Below, one piece after another: positions 58,534 to 64,000 of a stretch of 64,000 nucleotides of DNA (position 1 is the stretch's first letter; every line of letters starts with the position of its first letter). The notes under the pieces are model-generated. The model was not told where the DNA came from. It did not search any database and was given only the letters and a program-made list of their open reading frames with translations. The stretch is from contig NW_011887295.1 of the NCBI RefSeq assembly GCF_000151315.2, forward strand, positions 944,544-1,008,543. Reading direction: 5' to 3'. This DNA comes from Capsaspora owczarzaki ATCC 30864. Its lineage: Eukaryota; Opisthokonta; Filasterea. Made by a program: the position numbers and the translations under genes.

Positions 58534-61500
58534 ATGGAACAACTCGATCCGCAGGTGCGTTTTTGGTGCTCAAGCCACAGTGACAACTTTCCCTTTCCCC
58601 CAAACCAACGACCAGCGACCGACATGCCCTTGCTGTTGCCTTCGAGTGAGCTTGGCTTTGAGTGGTGCTCTACGGGACGAGTGAGCTCAATCGTCAGAAG
58701 TGGAGCTGCATTGGAGGACGTGAGGAAGACCAGAGCGAGAGAGAGAGGGACCATGTGGCGGCTTTTCACTCTCGCTGCTCAATCTCAAAGTGCTACAGAA
58801 ACCACTCCCATTGACATCAAACTACTCCATCACGAATCCGCACTCCAATTCATATTCACAAGCGCACCCAGTTCAGCGACTTTGGTGGAGAGCAGTGCGC
58901 TGACTCGACCCTGTTTTCGTTCTCATTCTGCACAGACATTGGCGACGCTCGAGCACCACTTGGCTCAAGTCTTGCAGCCAGATAGCGCATTGATCTCTCA
59001 GGTTTGTAGAACATCTGCAAAGTACTGTTGCATTGTCGATGGCTTCCACCGTGGCAAAAGCGTGTTGCACCCAACACACTCATTCACTCATCCCCCCCCC
59101 TCAAAAAAACCTTCCAACAGGCCACCGCAGAGCTCAATGCATTCTTTGGTCTTCCGGTCTGCGTGCCGGCGCTTGTTCACGTGCTGGGCGCATCAACCAA
59201 TGCGGGCGTGCGCCAACTGGCGGGCGTTATTGTGCGTGCTCGCCTCATCCGTCAGTGGATGAAGCTCCCTGCAGACGTGCATGTGTGGATCAAGGCGAAT
59301 CTGCTGGCCATGATTGCCGTCGAGCCTCTGAGTATTGTGCGGCACGCCACTGCCGCCGTCATTGGCATTATTGCCAAGCACGACATGCGCGCCAACAACT
59401 GGCCCGAGCTGGTTCAGTTTGTCTTCCAATGCAGCCAGTCCAGCGAAGTTGCACACCGCGAGATTGGCATCTACGTTGTGCGCATGATGTGCGAGTCGGG
59501 CGACAGCTTCCTCGAGCCCCACCTGCCGTCGTTGCTGCAAATGTTTGCCCTGGCGCTCGCCGACGCTGCCAATCCGTCTATTCAACAGCTTGCCATCGAG
59601 GCCATGACATTCCTCACGCCGCTGCTCGACCAGTTCGACTTTCTCACTCTTGCCGCCATCAGCACTGGCGTTGACATCCAGCAAGTGGCGGATCGGGCTC
59701 GCCGAAAAGCAAAGGGAAGCAAGGCCAGCAAGTCACAGCTCGCGGCTGTCGCCCAGTCTCTGCAAGAGCAGACGTTGGTGCAATTCCGCGGGCTGCTCCT
59801 GAGTGCTCTGGACTTTATCCGGGCGCGGTTTGCGGCCAACGACCAGACCAGCGCCATCCTTGCCTTGGAGCTGTTCGACGAAGCCATCGAGTCCCCCTTG
59901 CCCCTTATTGCGCCGATTGCCCACGCTGTGATTGAATTTGCGGTGGAAATCGGAGCAAACCGTGCGGTGCCCGATGATGCACGCATCAAGGCGCTCTCCT
60001 TGCTGTCCTGGTTTGCCAGTTTCAAGCGTCGAGCGCTGAGCTCGAGCAAGGTCATCCAGCAAGTCATCCCTGCGCTGTTTAACATTCTTGCTGAGCACGA
60101 CGAACAGCTGGCGCTGCACTACGGCGGCACGTATGACGCACAAGAGGACGCCCAGAACATTCGCGGTGGCCAACAACAACAACAAGCCCAGGCCAATGCT
60201 GAAGACGACGACGACGACGACGATGACGAAGACGAGGAAGGTGGTCAAAGCATTGGTGACAAGCCATTCCAGGTCGCCGGCCAGATTATTCATCATTTCG
60301 GCTTGAGCTTCCCCGCCTCGCTTGTCCTGCCTCCCATTCTTGACCTGATGGCGAGCGCCATGTCCTCGCCCAACCCATACCACCGTAAAGCTGCCATGAT
60401 TTGCTTGCAAGTCCTCTGCGAGGGCTGCCCAGCGGCTCTGGCCGAGCACTTGCCGTTGCTTCTGCAGTACATTGGCGTTTGCATCGAAGACGCTGTGAAC
60501 TCGTTTGTTCGTGAGGCCGCCGTCATTGCGCTGGCTGAAATGAGCTCCACCATCGAGGAGGTCCTCGACTATCACGAGCAGGTCATGCCACGTCTGATGC
60601 TCGCGCTGACCGATCCTTCTGAGCGCGTTCAGGAAAAGGCTGGCTACTCGATCGAACATTACTGCTTCCACCTCGGCGAGCGTGTGCTCCCCTATGTCCC
60701 TCACGTTGTGGGCCAGCTTCTTCTCGTGATTGCCAACGCAACCCACCTCAACACACGCGCATATGCTGTTGGCGGTGTTGCGGCTGTCGCCCTGGCCGCC
60801 AAGAGCGAGTTTGTGCCATACCTGCCCCAAATCCTGCCGTCTCTGCTTGAATTTCTGGCAATAGAGGACGACGAGCACATGCCTCTGCGCATCGGCGCGA
60901 CAGACGCACTTGGATCGATTGTGAAGGCCGTCGGGAGTGAGCACTGCGGCTCTGTCGCTGAGCAAATCATGCCTGTGGTTGTGGCTGGGCTTGAGAAACA
61001 CGCTGACGACGCAGAGCTGTCCCAGAGCACGTTTTCCCTGTTTGCATCGCTCGCGGCGGTGTTCAAGGAGGCGTTCTCGCCGTATCTCCCACACTTGATG
61101 CCCACTCTGCTCTCTGTGTGCGAGTCCAACTACGGACTCGAGATGCATCGTGCAAAGTCCAACGATGATCAGGGATTCCGTCTCCCTCCATCTCTCGATG
61201 TTGACCAGGGCGCCGAAGACGAGCCCGAGGCCAGTGACGACGAAAACGAACAGGCTGGCGAGGACGACGACGACGACGACCATTCCGGCGAGGATTCGGA
61301 CGTCGATGAAATCCGCGCGACAGACACCTTCCTGGAGGAGAAGGAGACTGCCATCAACGTTCTTGGCGAGCTGTGCGTCCATTGCTTCTCTGGGTTCCAC
61401 CCGTTCATCCCCGCTGTGATGTCGGTCTTGTGCGAGCTCACGCGGTATCACTATCCCGAAGTATGCAAAATTTGTTTGATTTGAACGAAAAAAAAAAAAA

Positions 61501-63085
61501 AAAAGGGAATCGGATTGTGTTTTTTTGTTTTGCTTGCTCACTTGCTGTTTTCTGTACCTTGTGAACACTGCAGATTCGCAAGGCTTCTGTAGTATCGCTG
61601 ACAGACATCCTCGGCGCGCTATACAAGGCGGCAGCTGGTGACTATTCTTGGACGGCTTCTGCTCCCGAGTTGGTGACCGTTTTCCCTTCCGAAGAGACGG
61701 TGGGCGCCATGACTGTTATTTTCCCGACCATGCTGCGACGATTGCGACTGGACAACGACCCCACCGTCGTCATTGCTACGCTCGAGTCGTTCGACACAAT
61801 CATCACGACGATGGGGCCTGCCGCACTGGCCAACGGTGTTGGTGAGCGTCTGCTCAAATTTATCTATCGTGTGCTCCAGCGAAAGGCCATGTGCCAAGGA
61901 GACAGCGCCAGCTCCAACGCCGACGAAGACGACGAGGAGAATCTCGCCGACAATGCTGCCGATGCTAGCGACTCTCAGGACATTGCTGAAACTGAGCAAA
62001 TTTTGATCGAGACTGCAGCAGCCTTGCTCTCGACCTGTGCGCGGGCTGTCGGCCCTGCTTTCGCAACCCACCTCCCGAAAATCATGCGCTGGATTGGACT
62101 GTACGCCCAGAAGGACCGTTCCGAGTCGGAGCGGTCTCTGGCTGTGGGCATTGTTGCTGAAATTGTTGCTGCGGCTCGTGAAGGCACGATTCCCTATGCA
62201 CCTGTAAGCGTGTCTTCTTTCGGCCTGAGGCTTGAGGCTGCGAGGCGTGATGCTGTTCTGTTTTTTGGTTGACTCATCGTGTCACGATGGTCTTGGTAGA
62301 TGTTGCTCGAGTTCTTCCTGACCGGGCTTGGAGATCCAAACGACGAGGTCTGCTCAAACAGCAGCTACGGCACTGGCGTGGTGTGCGAGGTGGCCAGCTC
62401 CGTCCTCCTGCCACATTTCGGTCAAATCTTCAAGTGTTTGGCCAACGTCTTCCAGCAGGAGCGCGAGCTCTACAACACGCGCGATAACGTTTGCGGTGCC
62501 TTCTGCCGCATGATTTCGGTCGGCGCTGCTCAGTTGCCACTGGAGATGGTAAAAACGCAATCTGGCAAGCTGCAATGGTTGTGTCTCGAACCTTTTTCTC
62601 ATTTTTCCTTTTTGTGTGTTTTTTTTTTTTTTTTTTTTTTTTTTTTCCGTTTCCGCTTCTCTCGCAATAGGCGATTGCCGCCATTCTTCAGCATCTTCCG
62701 CTCAGGGTTGACTTTGCTGAGAACAAGACTGTTTATCCTGTGCTGATTGCGCTGGTTCAGCAAAACAATGCCACGGTATGTTCAGAACTGTTTGCGCTCA
62801 TTTTACAGTAGTTGGTGCGCTTTTCATTGACGGCCGTTTCCTATATTTTGTTGTGGTTTTCCGTGCTTGACATAGATCTGGAAGTTCATGCCTCAGCTCA
62901 TTGCAGCCAGCGCTCACGTGCTCCGCGAGGCCGCGACTGAGCTGTCGACCGCGCCCGAGGTTGCTGCGCAATTGGTCGAGTTGTTGCGCCTCCTCGCTGG
63001 CACCTATCCAGACTACTTGGCTGTCTTGTCGCAACTTCCTGCTGATGACCGAGTTGCCGTTGAAAGTCTCCTGGGCAGCGCATAA
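58534..63085 (+). CDS. IPO4: Importin-4 (karyopherin beta, Kap123 type)
   Basis: A Ran-dependent nuclear import receptor for histones and ribosomal proteins. Exons 58534-58554, 58936-59001, 59121-61460, 61574-62203, 62300-62548, 62671-62775 and 62876-63085 give 1206 residues, against 1081 in human. The first exon codes only MEQLDPQ, and joins in phase to TLATLEHHLAQVLQPDS, giving the normal importin start. HEAT repeats run throughout: IRQ-like GVRQLAGVIVRARL near the start, ANPYHRKAAMICLQVLCEGC in the middle, DDEHMPLRIGATDALGSI later. Acidic loops stand where Kap123/IPO4 have them (near 60210-60240, 61200-61310 and 61920-61945). The C-terminus YLAVLSQLPADDRVAVESLL matches the end of human IPO4. 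Confidence 0.93.
62617..62646. repeat. Long T homopolymer in an importin-4 intron
   Basis: A nearly pure T run upstream of the 62670 acceptor, probably doubling as an extended polypyrimidine tract. Confidence 0.8.
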
Positions 63086-63579
63086 TTTCGATTCCGTGGT
63101 GCTACCTTTTCTCGTTGTTTGATTGAACAAAATACAGTTGGTCGTTTTTCTTTGTTTTTTTTTTTCAAAGCCAACAAGGTTCTCTTCCACCTTTTTTTTT
63201 TTAAAAAAACTTGCTGTTGTTGTACAACTGTTGCTATTCAAGCGACTCTGACACTCAGTGCGTGTCATGTCTGAGGTGGAGGGAGTCGGCCAGCACCAAA
63301 TCCCGCAGTTGTGCGGTTTTGGTGTTTTTGTTTTTTCGACCAAAAATAACGACAAATCGATGACTCGGTTTTTTTTTGTGTGTCAGTTGCCAACAAAAGA
63401 GATCTGTTACGCTTTGTTGTTCGGGTTTGGAACACAGTGTACAAAGGCGACTTGCTTGGTATTCAATGACATGGAGGTGGGTTTGTATTTGCAGATGTTG
63501 ACAGAGGGGGGGAGACGACAGAAAGTAGAACAACAACAGGAAACAAACATCAAAGCGGTTGCTATGTTTGGAGCATTGG
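63086..63579. other. Gap after importin-4
   Basis: About 500 bases with T and A runs, converging on the small gene at 63580. No gene seen. Confidence 0.45.
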
Positions 63580-63828
63580 TTACATCTTTTTGAGTCGGTC
63601 GAGTGGCGACCGGGCCTTCTTGGAGCCACTGACGGCTGCGACATTGATCGTGCCAGAGTGGTCGGCGGTGCCGGCGCGCTGGCCTGGCATTGGCTTGGAC
63701 AGGTCGTCGCCCGGGCGGCGCAGTGCGGTTGGCTGGCCAACATGATCAGCAGCCACGCTGCCGCTGCTGGGCATTGATGATGGCTGGGCTCCTGCCAGAT
63801 CCATGCTAGTAGAGACGGTCGAAGCCAT
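63580..63828 (-). CDS. Small protein of unknown function (82 residues)
   Basis: An uninterrupted frame from ATG 63828 to TAA 63580. The product is low-complexity and Ser/Ala/Gly-rich at first (MASTVSTSMDLAGAQPSS), then basic, ending VSGSKKARSPLDRLKKM. I see no known domain. The KKARSP segment could be a nuclear signal or a phosphorylation site. The start context (AAAATGG in coding sense) is good. It may be a complete short gene or the last exon of one that continues past 63828. Confidence 0.4.
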   Translation of the reverse strand: MASTVSTSMDLAGAQPSSMPSSGSVAADHVGQPTALRRPGDDLSKPMPGQRAGTADHSGTINVAAVSGSKKARSPLDRLKKM

Positions 63829-64000
63829 TTTCGCGGAAGTGACGACCAAGAGAAGCGGGGTTTGGGAATGGGCAAAAGGCGACCACAAAAAAAAAAAAAA
63901 AAAAAAATAGAAAACCTAATTCAAACAAAGACTGGCTTGACTCTGCTAAAATCCTCAAAGAGTAAAGAGTGAGGCATTGAGCGGATGTCGAGAACGAAAG
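63829..64000. other. Window end, no gene seen
   Basis: Contains an A run (about 63889-63907). Nothing else is supported. Confidence 0.4.

Noticed and set aside
59733-61568. 611-codon minus-strand frame opposite importin-4
   Set aside because: No domain features; importin-4 on the plus strand is unmistakable. Long antisense frames arise here from codon bias.

Overview
The window is eukaryotic nuclear DNA from a compact, intron-bearing protist genome. Most genes carry short spliceosomal introns, usually 70-140 bases and mostly GT-AG, and lie 100-1900 bases apart on both strands. Many introns and gaps hold long A/T runs and trinucleotide or dinucleotide repeats. The gene set points to a unicellular opisthokont, most likely a holozoan such as a filasterean (Capsaspora-like) or a choanoflagellate: a connecdenn-type DENN protein, a PQBP1-like splicing factor, viperin, an ARM-SAM-TIR protein, SWEET, an LKB1-type AMPK-related kinase and membrane proteins with tyrosine-rich tails. 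The species assignment is inference. I rebuilt exon structures by hand from homology, splice sites and phase, and each listed structure keeps an open frame.

Layout. 0-6 kb: queuosine-phosphate hydrolase QNG1 (+), RAD51C (+), and an intronless GPR180/TMEM145-like seven-span protein (-). 7.6-15 kb: a tandem pair of beta-helix, single-span receptors with tyrosine-rich tails (+). 15-24 kb: a cytochrome P450 (-), dynactin ARP10/ACTR10 (+) and a DENND1-like Rab exchange factor (-) whose intron holds a roughly 300-base AAC repeat. 24-33 kb: intronless viperin (+), an MBOAT lysophospholipid acyltransferase (-), cytochrome c (-), porphobilinogen deaminase (-) and a SWEET sugar transporter (-). 33-38 kb: a purple acid phosphatase (-) and a PQBP1-like protein (-). 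37.8-48.6 kb: an intronless 3604-residue ARM-SAM-TIR protein (+). 48.9-64 kb: SARNP/Tho1 (-), DEAD-box helicase DDX49/Dbp8 (+), a PAS-PAS-PAS-kinase-UBA protein (-), importin-4 (+) and a small unknown protein (-).

Most genes are unrelated housekeeping functions: tRNA queuosine salvage, DNA repair, mRNA export and splicing, rRNA processing, heme synthesis, respiration and nuclear import. Three items stand out. (1) The giant TIR protein has the domain order of SARM1, keeps a glutamate at the TIR NADase catalytic position, and carries two discoidin-like domains and histidine-rich linkers that SARM1 lacks. A clear viperin lies about 12 kb upstream, so two genes from antiviral or cell-death families occur in one window; they are not co-transcribed and a shared role is only a guess. 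(2) An AMPK-related kinase has at least two FixL-like PAS domains, and the first keeps all four heme and oxygen ligand positions of FixL; it also has a UBA domain, giving a candidate oxygen- or heme-sensing kinase. (3) The tandem receptors pair a secreted beta-helix with a tail full of YxxL, NPxY and YxxP-like motifs, which looks like an adhesion or signalling system feeding tyrosine kinases.
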